Shown: positions 36,239 through 44,397, numbered from the stretch's first letter. The stretch is DNA of 64,000 bases from Sunxiuqinia elliptica (GCF_900113005.1 NZ_FONW01000001.1:310001-374000), one strand, 5' to 3'. Notes: generated by a model from the letters alone, not told the origin. Translations and numbers: made by a program.

Positions 36239-36373
36239 ATGCTGTTCAAGCTATTTTTAACGACTCTTCAACTTTTCTTAAAAGACGGAAAATCAAGTGA
36301 GTTATCTTTTTTCAAAAAAAGAATGAATTTATTGCAGCGATTTAATGGCTTTTATCGTTTGGGTAGTGTGTAG
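36239..36373 (+). CDS. Possible 44-residue basic small protein
   Basis: An ATG-initiated frame encodes a hydrophobic N-terminal half (MLFKLFLTTLQLFL) and a basic C-terminal half (FFKKRMNLLQRFNGFYRLG). It could be an amphipathic membrane-associated peptide. The only support is the frame, the upstream -7-like element and the amphipathic pattern. It may equally be chance in the leader of the sigma gene that starts 160 bases later. Confidence 0.25.
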   Translation: MLFKLFLTTLQLFLKDGKSSELSFFKKRMNLLQRFNGFYRLGSV

Positions 36374-36533
36374 AAATTTTTAAACCTCAAATATGGCCTA
36401 TGCAACAACATATTTTCCATGACAAATCATTAGCTCAAGCTAAAAGCACTTCCGTCATTTATCAGAAAAATGCGTGATGTGACAAATTCAATCGGAAACA
36501 GATTAGCTAACAACACGAAAGACAATTGAGTTC

Positions 36534-37100
36534 GTGATATTTTTTCGTCAAAAGGAAAAAGGATTTAAGCTTAAAAAAGTGCTCAACGGCTGTAAATGGG
36601 GGGATCTCAACTCTCAAGAACAGTTGTACAGGGAATACTATGCTTACGTGCGTAGCATCGCTTTGCGCTACGCTAGCTCTGATGACTTTGCTTCGGAAAT
36701 AACGAATGACACCTTTTTGAAAGTGTTTAAACATATCAGCACATACAATGAGAACAGTGATTTTAAAGCTTGGATCCGCCGCATAACCATAAATACCTCG
36801 CTTGATTACAATAAAAAGGAAAAGAAATACCAGGAAAATGACACAATTGACGAAACAATAGACCTGCCAACCAGCCATGGCATTGAAGAAACATTAAACG
36901 CTGAAACCATTATTCTTTTACTACAGCAACTTCCTCCTTTGTACAGGATGACCTTCAACTTACACGAAATTGAAGGTTTTTCGCACGAGGAAATTGCACG
37001 AATGATGAACATCAAAACCAGCACATCCCGAGCCAACCTTACCCGGGCCAAAAAGGAACTTCGAGTATTAATCCAAAACCTTAACCATCATGAAAAATAA
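36534..37100 (+). CDS. ECF RNA polymerase sigma factor (second locus)
   Basis: The protein has region 2 (about residues 28-90, LYREYYAYVRSIALRYASS and ASEITNDTFLKVFKHI) and region 4 (about 128-180, LPPLYRMTFNLHEIEGFSHEEIARMMNI). There is no in-frame ATG at the front: candidates are GTG at 36534 (188 residues) and GTG at 36579, where VLNGCKWGDLNSQ matches the usual beginning of Bacteroidota members. The longer form is given. The reading frame overlaps the next gene by 11 bases, so the two are translationally coupled. The downstream membrane protein is the likely anti-sigma factor. Confidence 0.88.
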   Translation: MIFFRQKEKGFKLKKVLNGCKWGDLNSQEQLYREYYAYVRSIALRYASSDDFASEITNDTFLKVFKHISTYNENSDFKAWIRRITINTSLDYNKKEKKYQENDTIDETIDLPTSHGIEETLNAETIILLLQQLPPLYRMTFNLHEIEGFSHEEIARMMNIKTSTSRANLTRAKKELRVLIQNLNHHEK

Positions 37101-38385
37101 CGAAGAATACCGATGGGATACATTCAAACAGGTGCTGGATGATTATCAGCCGGAGTTTAAGCCACAGGATTGGGATAAACTAAAAACCAAACTTCAGCAA
37201 GAGCAACTTGTCCCGAGCTGGAAACAAATGCTCTATCGCTACCGGAAACTGCTTGGATTCATTGCAATCAGCACAGTAATTACCCTTTGCTTCTTGTTGA
37301 CAACGAAGCCAAACAACCAAGAACAAACACCTCAGAGACAAGTTTACGATTTGTCTGAAAGCATACAACAATCCTCGAAAAAACAAGAAAACAAATCAAC
37401 AGAAAAACAGCATCAACCAACTAGAAAACTGACAAGTGCAGTCTCAAATTCACAAGAAGGAACTCCGAAAGAAAAGACTATACCTGAATCAAATAAGCAA
37501 CTAAGCTTAAGGCCTGTTTCCAAAGCTACAGACTCTCTTCAATTCTCCTATGAAGAATTAGAATTGATCGGATTTCATCAATTGGAAAGCAGCTTCAGCT
37601 TGCCAAGACTAGAACTTGATACGACATCGGAGACTCCAACAAGTCCCAATCAACAAGCGTCCAAAAAGAGAAAAAAACGCACTTGGAAACTGCCAGAGTT
37701 CAATTTCCAACTCAATCAAACCTCGCAAGCTTACCTGCAATTTGTTGGGCCAACTGAAGTCCTACTTTCTTATTCACCACTAAGCAAAAGCAACTACAAC
37801 AGCCAATCGCTAAACACACCAAGCTGGACACTTGGCTTACGCGGCCCCTTGTCGGACAAATATGCCATTGCTGTTGACTTTTCCTATTCAAAAATCAACT
37901 ACCAGCCTCAAGGTCTGGATCAACCAATTTTTGTTCCTGACTCAAGCAGAACTCGAGCCGAATTAGAAGCTAAGCTTCCAACCAACTTCCAACTACACGA
38001 TTCAACCTCACTTATTCATCATCAGCTAAACATGCTGGAAGTCAGCCTATCGCTATCTCGAACAATTGCACAAAACGAAAAGAATATTTTCCGGGCTGAA
38101 GCAGGACTAAGCGCCCGCATATTTTTAAAAGAAGTATACCACGATCTTTATCAAGCTGGTGACTCGTTAATCCTGTTTAAGGAAGAATATGGAGCTTTTA
38201 AGCATCTCACTATTCCCGCTAATTTAAAGCTGGGATTAAGCTGGGAGTACAAACTATCCAATCGCTTTTGGTTCTATTGCTCACCAAGCTATCACATGCC
38301 TTTGCGCTCTTCCGGAGCGTTAAAACAAAGCTGGAGTAACTGGCAAATAAAAACGGGAATTGTCTTCAAACTGAGACGCGAATGA
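37090..38385 (+). CDS. Membrane-anchored partner of the ECF sigma factor with C-terminal barrel-like domain
   Basis: The 431-residue protein has an N-terminal charged cytoplasmic part of about 52 residues (YRWDTFKQVLDDYQPEF, DWDKLKTKL), one transmembrane helix (about 54-71, LLGFIAISTVITLCFLL), a low-complexity Q/S/K/T-rich linker (about 75-200) and a C-terminal beta-rich region (about 210-431) with alternating aromatic strands (YAIAVDFSYSKINYQ, FWFYCSPSYHMP) ending in KTGIVFKLRRE. The order cytoplasm-membrane-periplasm and the overlap with the sigma gene suggest an anti-sigma factor with an outer-membrane-beta-barrel-like sensor domain. It shows no FecR domain. It converges with the polyprenyl synthase gene with a four-base gap. 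Confidence 0.75.
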   Translation: MKNNEEYRWDTFKQVLDDYQPEFKPQDWDKLKTKLQQEQLVPSWKQMLYRYRKLLGFIAISTVITLCFLLTTKPNNQEQTPQRQVYDLSESIQQSSKKQENKSTEKQHQPTRKLTSAVSNSQEGTPKEKTIPESNKQLSLRPVSKATDSLQFSYEELELIGFHQLESSFSLPRLELDTTSETPTSPNQQASKKRKKRTWKLPEFNFQLNQTSQAYLQFVGPTEVLLSYSPLSKSNYNSQSLNTPSWTLGLRGPLSDKYAIAVDFSYSKINYQPQGLDQPIFVPDSSRTRAELEAKLPTNFQLHDSTSLIHHQLNMLEVSLSLSRTIAQNEKNIFRAEAGLSARIFLKEVYHDLYQAGDSLILFKEEYGAFKHLTIPANLKLGLSWEYKLSNRFWFYCSPSYHMPLRSSGALKQSWSNWQIKTGIVFKLRRE

Positions 38386-38389
38386 TCAG

Positions 38390-39364
38390 CTATTTCTTTC
38401 GGGTAGTCACGTAGTTCACCAACTCAACAAGTGCATTCCGGGAATCCGACTCCGGAAATTCATTTAATTGAGAGATGGCACGATCGCGGTAATAGTTCAT
38501 TTGTTCGGTAGCATATTCCAATCCACCTCGCTCAACCACCAGGTTAACCAACTCCTGAACTTTAGCCGTATTCTTGTGCTTGCGTTTCACTTCGTGCAAA
38601 ATGCGCCGCTTCTCTTTCTCTGTTGAATTGCTCAATACATACAGCAAAGGAAGCGTGATTTTCTTTTCCTTGATATCGTTGCCCGTTGGCTTTCCCAAAA
38701 CACCTTTTGCCTGATAATCAAAAATATCATCCTTAATTTGGAACGCAATCCCCACGTCAATACCAATCTGAAACATCTTCTCAACCACAGCTTCATCTTC
38801 GCTAACCGAAGCAGCACCAATTGCCATGCTTGTTGCAATCAACGAAGCCGTCTTTTTCTCGATAATCTCAAAGTAGGTATCGTAGTCAATATCCAGCTTC
38901 CGGCTTTTCCGCATCTGCAGAATTTCACCCTCACTCATGTCTTTTACCGAGCGACTAATCAGCTGCAAAAAACTGTATTTGTGGTTATCCAGGTTCAGCA
39001 AAAGCCCGCGAGCCAGAATGTAATCTCCAACCAAAACAGCAAGCTTATTCTTCCAAAGTGCGTTGATTGAAAAACTCCCCCGGCGCTCGTACGATTCATC
39101 CACCACATCATCATGAACCAATGTTGCCGTGTGCAACAGCTCAATAGAAGACGCGGCCATAAAGGCTGACTCATTGAAATCACCATTGATTTTAGCAGAA
39201 AGAAAGACAAACATCGGGCGCATTTGCTTTCCTTTTTTTCTCAAAATATAATTGATGATTAAGGACAACAACGGGATATCGCTTTGAATGGTTGTTTTGA
39301 AGTACTCTTCAAACTGCTTCAACTCGTCTTTTATGGGGGCCTGAATGATATCCAAAGAGCTCAT
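38390..39364 (-). CDS. Polyprenyl (octaprenyl-type) diphosphate synthase
   Basis: The 324-residue all-helical enzyme has both aspartate-rich motifs, HDDVVDES (first, DDxxD) and KDDIFDYQ (second), plus KGKQMRPMFVFLSA at the N-terminus. Chain elongation of this trans type makes the long side chain of menaquinone. The longest frame starts with TTG at 39397, but MSSLDIIQAP at 39364 is the family-typical start. The middle chain length cannot be read with certainty, so I leave the symbol empty (ispB-like). It stands alone and diverges from the ArsR regulator. Confidence 0.93.
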   Translation of the reverse strand: MSSLDIIQAPIKDELKQFEEYFKTTIQSDIPLLSLIINYILRKKGKQMRPMFVFLSAKINGDFNESAFMAASSIELLHTATLVHDDVVDESYERRGSFSINALWKNKLAVLVGDYILARGLLLNLDNHKYSFLQLISRSVKDMSEGEILQMRKSRKLDIDYDTYFEIIEKKTASLIATSMAIGAASVSEDEAVVEKMFQIGIDVGIAFQIKDDIFDYQAKGVLGKPTGNDIKEKKITLPLLYVLSNSTEKEKRRILHEVKRKHKNTAKVQELVNLVVERGGLEYATEQMNYYRDRAISQLNEFPESDSRNALVELVNYVTTRKK

Positions 39365-39533
39365 TTGTTCGGGTTTTGAACGGTTCAAAAATAGCAAATA
39401 AATTAAGTTTTTACTTGATAAATCACAGTCTTACACAAAATAATCCGAGCTTTGTTCACGGCCCTGTTAACAATCAGGTATTTGTAATCCTTCTAAAATA
39501 TCATTCTTACAGTTGTTTTCTTTTAGAAGAAAT

Positions 39534-39551
39534 CAAATATTTATATATTTG
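39534..39551 (+). promoter_or_regulatory. Inverted repeat overlapping the -7 element of the ArsR gene
   Basis: CAAATAT and ATATTTG form a perfect 7-bp inverted repeat with a 4-base spacer. The right arm is part of TATATTTG (39544-39551), a TAnnTTTG match 21 bases before the ATG. A repressor bound here would block its own promoter. A related AAATAT/ATATTT repeat lies at 50490-50503 before the efflux operon. Confidence 0.45.
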
Positions 39552-39572
39552 CATTTGTAATTGATAAACAAG

Positions 39573-39878
39573 ATGATAAAGATTCAGGAACTAGATTCAG
39601 AACGATTGGATATGGCAGCGAATATGCTGAAAGCCATTGCGCACCCTATGCGTATTGCCATACTCAAGCACCTTGAAGGTGGTAAAAAGCTGACTGTTAC
39701 CCAGATTCATGAACTACTGGGCATTGAGCAGTCAACAACTTCGCACCACCTGGGAATTTTGAAAGACAAAGGCGTACTTTGTTCGCGACGTGAAGGTAAA
39801 AATACCTTCTACTACTTGAAACACGATGTGTTAAGCCAGGTGGTTGATTGCCTGGAGCGTTGCACTTGTGGAGAATAA
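39573..39878 (+). CDS. ArsR/SmtB family regulator with cysteine-rich C-terminus
   Basis: The 101-residue winged helix protein shows MLKAIAHPMRIAILKHLE, the helix-turn-helix VTQIHELLGIEQSTTSHHLGILKD and the wing SRREGKNTFYYL. The C-terminus ends CLERCTCGE with three cysteines, which could bind a metal or sense redox state; the classical alpha3 CxC site of ArsR is absent. A TTG start at 39561 is also possible, but ATG at 39573 is preferred. It would act as a dimeric repressor. No efflux gene is adjacent, the nearest being the RND operon 5 kb away. An intrinsic terminator follows. Confidence 0.88.
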   Translation: MIKIQELDSERLDMAANMLKAIAHPMRIAILKHLEGGKKLTVTQIHELLGIEQSTTSHHLGILKDKGVLCSRREGKNTFYYLKHDVLSQVVDCLERCTCGE

Positions 39879-39903
39879 TATTGAACCGACAACAATAGTT
39901 TTT

Positions 39904-39936
39904 AAAAGCCGGCCCTTTGCCGGCTTTTTTTATTTT
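39904..39936 (+). terminator. Intrinsic terminator after the ArsR gene
   Basis: AAAAGCCGGC and GCCGGCTTTT form a 10-bp perfect stem with a 5-nt loop, followed by a T tract. It separates the regulator from queD. Confidence 0.92.
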
Positions 39937-39978
39937 TTGCGCTGAAGTTTCTTAATTTCGCCCCATTAATTTGAAAGC

Positions 39979-40428
39979 ATGACGAAGATAAGAGTTACGA
40001 AACAATTTGGCTTTGAAATGTCGCACGCATTAACCAATTACGATGGCTTATGCAGCAACATTCACGGGCATTCCTACAAACTACAAATCACACTATTGGG
40101 CGAACCGCTTGAGAGTGCTGGCGACCCGAAAGATGGCATGGTGATGGATTTCAGCGTGCTAAAGAAACTGGTCAAAAAGTACATTGTCGAGCCATTTGAC
40201 CATTCCTTGATGATCAACGATATTGCTGCGCATGAGAAGTTAACTGAACTCGGCGAACTCTATCGACGCCAACACTTGGTTAATTTTCAGCCAACAACCG
40301 AAAATATGGTTATTTTTATTGCTGATAAACTTAAAAAGCTGCTTCCTGAACATCTTGAATTATTCAGTGTTCGGCTTTATGAAACCAACAACTCATTTGC
40401 CGAGTGGTTTGCTTCTGATAATCCATAA
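39979..40428 (+). CDS. queD: 6-carboxytetrahydropterin synthase (QueD / PTPS family)
   Basis: The 149-residue enzyme acts in queuosine synthesis, turning dihydroneopterin triphosphate into 6-carboxy-tetrahydropterin. It has the zinc histidines in FEMSHAL and IHGHSY, the nearby catalytic cysteine in GLCSNIHGH, the MVMDFSVLK motif and the late RLYETNNSFAEW where the pterin-anchoring glutamate lies. The length is slightly above the usual 120-140. It precedes polA by 11 bases, so they could be co-transcribed. A 6-pyruvoyl-tetrahydropterin synthase role is an alternative within the same family. Confidence 0.92.
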   Translation: MTKIRVTKQFGFEMSHALTNYDGLCSNIHGHSYKLQITLLGEPLESAGDPKDGMVMDFSVLKKLVKKYIVEPFDHSLMINDIAAHEKLTELGELYRRQHLVNFQPTTENMVIFIADKLKKLLPEHLELFSVRLYETNNSFAEWFASDNP

Positions 40429-40439
40429 ATTTGAAAATC

Positions 40440-43223
40440 ATGCCAGAACAAAATAAGAAGAATCACCGCCTGTTTTTGCTGGACGCCTATGCGTTAATCT
40501 ATCGCTCTTATTTCGCCTTCATCAAAAATCCACGGTTCAACTCCAAAGGACTGAACACTTCAACCATGTTGGGCTTCGTTAACACCTTGGAACAACTGCT
40601 AAACAAGGAAAATCCAACACACATTGCTGTGGTTTTCGACGTGCATGCGCCCACCTTTCGGCACGAGATGTTTGCCGAATACAAAGGGACAAGAGATGAG
40701 ATGCCCGAAGATATCCGCAAAGCCATTCCGTGGATTCGGCAAATTATTGAAGCATACAACATCCCCATTCTCGAAAGAGCTGGTTTTGAAGCGGACGATG
40801 TAATTGGAACTTTAGCCAAAAAAGCTGAAAAGAAAGGCTACACCACCTACATGATGACCCCGGACAAAGACTATGCACAGCTGGTTTCAAACCAAATCTT
40901 TATGTACAAACCCGGACGGGCAGGAAATGATGTAGAAATCTGGGGTGTTGAAGAGGTTAAAAATAAGTTTGAAATCGAACATCCTGATCAGGTGATTGAT
41001 ATTCTTGGACTGATGGGTGACACCGCCGATAACATCCCTGGCTGCCCGGGAATTGGACCCAAAACAGCCATGAAATTGATCGCCTCCTACCAATCGATCG
41101 ACGGCATTTACGAGCACATTGACGAGCTGAAAGGAAAGCAAAAAGAAAACCTACAGAATTTTGAAGAGCAAGTTCGTCTTTCACGCAAACTTGTTGAGAT
41201 TATCCAGGATGTTCCGGTTGACTTTGACGAAAAAGCCTTGACCCGGGACGAACCCAATATTGAAGTCCTAAGGAATATATACAACGAACTGGAATTCCGC
41301 ACACTGGCACAAAAGCTAGGAGTTCCGGCACAACCGCAACAAACAGCCTTTGCACAAGGCTCTCTTTTTGGGGATACTGAAACCGTCCAACAACCTGTAC
41401 GAAAAGACTTGGCCAACATCGAGAATACGCCACACGAATATTACCTGGCAGAAACGGCTATGCAACGAGCCAGCCTACGTGCAGAACTTTCGGTACAAAA
41501 AGAGTTTTGCTTCGACACCGAAACAACGGGACTGAACACTCATACAGCCGAACTCGTTTGTTTGTCATTTGCATTCAAATCCGGCGAGGCTTACTGTGTT
41601 CCGTTACCCAAAGAGAGAAAGAAAGCGCAGGAAATTGTTGATGAATTCCGCTTGATTTTTGAGGATGAAAACATTCAGAAAATTGGTCAAAACATCAAAT
41701 ACGACATCCTGATGCTCAAACACTATGGTGTTGACGTGAAAGGCCCTGTTTACGACACGATGATTGCTCATTACCTCATTCAACCGGAACTGCGTCATAA
41801 CCTAGATTACCTGTGCGAAACCTATCTGAATTACCAGAAGGTTGAAACGGAAAGCCTGATTGGCAAGAAAGGGAAAAAGCAGCAAACCATGCGCCAAGTC
41901 CCGGTTGAGAAGCTAAAAGATTACGCCTGTGAAGATGCTGATTTAACCCTGCAGCTGAAACTCGCACTCGATCCGCAACTCGACAAAACCGGCGTTCGTG
42001 GTGTTTTCGAAGAAATCGAAATGCCCCTTATTCCGGTACTGGCCGACATGGAAATAGCCGGCGTTAGCCTGAATACCAAAGAGCTAGACGTCTTTGCTGA
42101 AAAACTCCGGGAACAAATTATTGATCTTGAGAAAGAGATCATCGATTTAGCCGGCGAAGAATTTAACGTATCATCGCCCAAACAGTTGGGCCCCATTCTG
42201 TTTGAAAAACTGAAGATTGATACGAAAGCCAAGAAAACAAAAACCAAACAATATTCAACTTCCGAAGAAGTATTGAGCAAACTGGTTGACAAACATCCGA
42301 TTATTTCTAAAATTCTTGATTTTAGGGGATTGAAAAAGCTGTTGTCCACTTACGTTGAAGCATTGCCCCAGTTAGTGAATGCCAAAACTGGCAAAATTCA
42401 CACCAGCTACAACCAGGCCATTGCAGCAACCGGACGCTTAAGCTCAACCAATCCGAACCTGCAAAATATCCCAATTCGGGATGAAAATGGTCGTGAAATC
42501 CGGCGGGCTTTTACCGCTTCGGATGACAATCACCTGTTTTTATCAGCCGACTACTCACAAATTGAGCTGCGTATTATGGCAGCCCTGAGTAAAGATGAGA
42601 ACCTGATGGAGGCCTTCCGGAACAAGCAGGATGTCCATGCCACCACCGCATCAAAAATCTATAAAGTTCCGTTGGAAGAAGTTACCTCGGACATGCGGAG
42701 AAAGGCTAAAACAGCCAACTTCGGAATTATTTATGGCATTTCGGCCTTCGGACTTTCTGAACGGCTCAATATTTCACGCTCTGAAGCCAAGCAACTGATT
42801 GACGGTTACTTTGAGAACTTTGGACGGGTAAAAGAATTCATGGATGAAAGCATCAACCTTGCGCGCGATAAAGGTTATGTGGAAACCATACGCGGCCGCC
42901 GCCGCTACCTGAAAGACATCAATTCAGCCAATGCCGTTGTACGTGGCGTTGCTGAACGAAATGCCATTAATGCGCCGATACAAGGATCGGCTGCAGACAT
43001 CATAAAACTGGCCATGATTAATATCTGGCGAGAGCTGGATAAGCAACAACTCAAAGCCAAGATGATTCTGCAAGTGCATGATGAATTGAACTTTGATGTT
43101 CCGAAAGACGAATTAGAACAAGTGCAAAAGATCGTCAAAGAGCAAATGGAACATGCCGTTGATATTGGCCTTCCGCTTACCGTAGAAATGGATGCAGCTT
43201 CGAACTGGATGGAAGCACACTAA
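40440..43223 (+). CDS. polA: DNA polymerase I
   Basis: The 927-residue protein has the N-terminal 5'-3' exonuclease (about residues 8-300, LLDAYALIYRSYFAF, LERAGFEADDVIGTLA and the H3TH GIGPKTAMKLI), a 3'-5' proofreading domain (about 330-520) with FDTETTGL, NIKYD and the Y-containing ACEDADLTLQ, so proofreading residues are present, and the family A polymerase domain (about 560-925) with SADYSQIELRI, KTANFGIIYGIS and VHDELNFDV. A TTG at 40431 is in frame three codons earlier; ATG is preferred. It works in repair and Okazaki fragment processing. A strong terminator follows. Confidence 0.97.
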   Translation: MPEQNKKNHRLFLLDAYALIYRSYFAFIKNPRFNSKGLNTSTMLGFVNTLEQLLNKENPTHIAVVFDVHAPTFRHEMFAEYKGTRDEMPEDIRKAIPWIRQIIEAYNIPILERAGFEADDVIGTLAKKAEKKGYTTYMMTPDKDYAQLVSNQIFMYKPGRAGNDVEIWGVEEVKNKFEIEHPDQVIDILGLMGDTADNIPGCPGIGPKTAMKLIASYQSIDGIYEHIDELKGKQKENLQNFEEQVRLSRKLVEIIQDVPVDFDEKALTRDEPNIEVLRNIYNELEFRTLAQKLGVPAQPQQTAFAQGSLFGDTETVQQPVRKDLANIENTPHEYYLAETAMQRASLRAELSVQKEFCFDTETTGLNTHTAELVCLSFAFKSGEAYCVPLPKERKKAQEIVDEFRLIFEDENIQKIGQNIKYDILMLKHYGVDVKGPVYDTMIAHYLIQPELRHNLDYLCETYLNYQKVETESLIGKKGKKQQTMRQVPVEKLKDYACEDADLTLQLKLALDPQLDKTGVRGVFEEIEMPLIPVLADMEIAGVSLNTKELDVFAEKLREQIIDLEKEIIDLAGEEFNVSSPKQLGPILFEKLKIDTKAKKTKTKQYSTSEEVLSKLVDKHPIISKILDFRGLKKLLSTYVEALPQLVNAKTGKIHTSYNQAIAATGRLSSTNPNLQNIPIRDENGREIRRAFTASDDNHLFLSADYSQIELRIMAALSKDENLMEAFRNKQDVHATTASKIYKVPLEEVTSDMRRKAKTANFGIIYGISAFGLSERLNISRSEAKQLIDGYFENFGRVKEFMDESINLARDKGYVETIRGRRRYLKDINSANAVVRGVAERNAINAPIQGSAADIIKLAMINIWRELDKQQLKAKMILQVHDELNFDVPKDELEQVQKIVKEQMEHAVDIGLPLTVEMDAASNWMEAH

Positions 43224-43230
43224 AAGATAA

Positions 43231-43262
43231 CGAGGCTGCCCTTTTGAGCAGCCTCGTCTTAT
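43231..43262 (+). terminator. Intrinsic terminator after polA
   Basis: CGAGGCTGC (43231-43239) and GCAGCCTCG (43248-43256) form a perfect 9-bp stem followed by TCTTATTT. It lies eight bases after the polA stop codon. Confidence 0.85.
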
Positions 43263-43268
43263 TTACAA

Positions 43269-43409
43269 TCAACCAACCAACCCAAAATAGCTCATCAAAT
43301 ACTTGAGAAGTATTAAGGCTAATATAAGTCCAATCAATCCAACCAATAACCAGATAAAATCCTTACTCTTTTTAGGTGTTGTTTCCGGGGTACTATTTTG
43401 TGTTTCCAT
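43269..43409 (-). CDS. 46-residue single-pass membrane protein
   Basis: An ATG-initiated frame encodes a polar N-terminal part (METQNSTPETTPKKSKD) and one hydrophobic helix (about residues 18-39, FIWLLVGLIGLILALILLKY) ending in SYFGLVG. The N-terminal lysines followed by the helix suggest an inside-to-out orientation. The composition break between soluble and membrane parts, with no stop codon, supports a real gene. The function is unknown; small membrane proteins of this kind often act as subunit or regulator peptides. It ends close to the polA terminator, which may serve both strands. Confidence 0.6.
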   Translation of the reverse strand: METQNSTPETTPKKSKDFIWLLVGLIGLILALILLKYLMSYFGLVG

Positions 43410-43436
43410 CGTATTTAGTTTTAAGTAATTGGAATG

Positions 43437-43484
43437 AGCTTGAGTTCAAAGCCAACAACTCTTTGCGCTGTGCAAACTCAAGCT
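43437..43484. repeat. 10-bp perfect inverted repeat, 28-base loop
   Basis: AGCTTGAGTT (43437-43446) and AACTCAAGCT (43475-43484) can form a stable hairpin in either strand. It overlaps the end of the orphan frame at 43478-43600 and lies upstream of the small membrane protein gene. No T tract follows, so it is not a typical terminator. Confidence 0.5.
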
Positions 43485-43600
43485 TTATAAAAATCCAGAT
43501 ACTCATCCTCGCTCATTTGTGAGAATAGCATCAACTCTTCTTGCTTTAAAGAATAGCTACCAGAACCTGCTTCTGCACATGGAATTTTAATTAAACGCAA
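43478..43600 (-). pseudogene. Orphan coding-like frame of 40 codons without ATG
   Basis: From a TTG at 43600 a frame encodes an acidic tail (KQEELMLFSQMSEDEYLDFYKA then stop at 43478). The residue composition looks coding, but there is no good start and a stop lies 15 bases further up. It could be the remaining C-terminal end of a lost gene or a TTG-initiated small protein. Between it and the gene starting at 44095 I see nothing else. Confidence 0.25.
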
Positions 43601-43738
43601 TCGATTTATCCAAACTCACATTGCATCTGCAGCCTTTTGAAATTGCAGTTTATTCAAAAAAATAGAAGATTGTTTCTATCGGTAAAATCATTTAGGATTA
43701 ACCAATAGAACTTGAAAAGAAAGATGAAAACTCCCGGG

Positions 43739-44095
43739 CTAACACAGCAAGGCATGTTCACGAATAAACAGCGGAACAGAGGCCCAATAGTTAATTTTTG
43801 GAAGGGTTAAACGAATGGTGTTTTTAAAACAAAAACCACGCGGCACGATCCGATTACTGCTTAACAGCTGAAACTGAAAGCGCAGGTTGTCCGTCAAAGT
43901 CTGCGTTCCATTTGCCTCTTTGTTAAATAAGAATAAGGGAGGAATAGATGGCAGCTGATAAGCTCCATTCGAATTGTTTGAAACAAGATGGCCATCGACA
44001 GCAATGGTGCTGCCGGCTTGCTCCTGAGGCACAACCAATAAGGTTGTCACAACCGCCAGGGCAACCAAAACCAATCGAATTACTTGTTTCATCAT
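43739..44095 (-). CDS. Hypothetical exported protein
   Basis: The 118-residue product starts with two methionines and a likely signal peptide (about residues 1-27, VIRLVLVALAVVTTLLVVPQEQA). The mature part has no motif that I recognise and contains two cysteines, one of them terminal, plus repeated hydrophobic beta-like strands (LRFQFQLLSSNRIV, IRLTLPKINYWASV). It stands alone between the small-protein region and the efflux operon, on the same strand as both. I assign no function. It might be a periplasmic or surface protein, and the gene model rests on length, start and the signal peptide only. Confidence 0.6.
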   Translation of the reverse strand: MMKQVIRLVLVALAVVTTLLVVPQEQAGSTIAVDGHLVSNNSNGAYQLPSIPPLFLFNKEANGTQTLTDNLRFQFQLLSSNRIVPRGFCFKNTIRLTLPKINYWASVPLFIREHALLC

Positions 44096-44172
44096 GACAC
44101 GTTATAGCCTACAAAGGTAAGCATACTTTTGATTGAATGTATCAACGGTGGAATGACGCGATTTTTTAGAAC

Positions 44173-44205
44173 AAAAAAAGGGCCGCAACTCAATAGCTGC
44201 GGCCC
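44173..44205 (-). terminator. Intrinsic terminator of the RND efflux operon
   Basis: On the minus strand GGGCCGCA and TGCGGCCC form a perfect 8-bp stem with a 10-nt loop, followed by T7. It lies seven bases after the DUF2892 gene and closes the operon that starts at tolC. Confidence 0.92.
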
Positions 44206-44211
44206 GACTAA

Positions 44212-44397
44212 CTAGTCCTTTACTCCTGCTTTCTTCAGGATGATTTCTAAAGGGCAAAATCTAGTTATTGAAGACTGAAAAAGGTTCAGACCAACAAAGG
44301 CGGCTAGAATTAACCAATCAGTACTCACGAAAATGGCTAACAGCACACTTAAGGAGACCATAAATCCGGCAACAGCCCTTACGACACGTTCTCTCAT
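44212..44397 (-). CDS. DUF2892 (YgaP-like transmembrane) small membrane protein
   Basis: The 61-residue protein has two hydrophobic helices (AVAGFMVSLSVLLAIFV and LILAAFVGLNLFQSSIT) and ends FCPLEIILKKAGVKD, which is the DUF2892 signature with its FCP motif. Related YgaP-type segments are found beside rhodanese domains and in metal or sulfur stress loci. A longer frame begins with TTG at 44424 and would overlap the preceding gene by eight bases; the ATG at 44397 is chosen. It is the last gene of the RND operon. Confidence 0.85.
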   Translation of the reverse strand: MRERVVRAVAGFMVSLSVLLAIFVSTDWLILAAFVGLNLFQSSITRFCPLEIILKKAGVKD

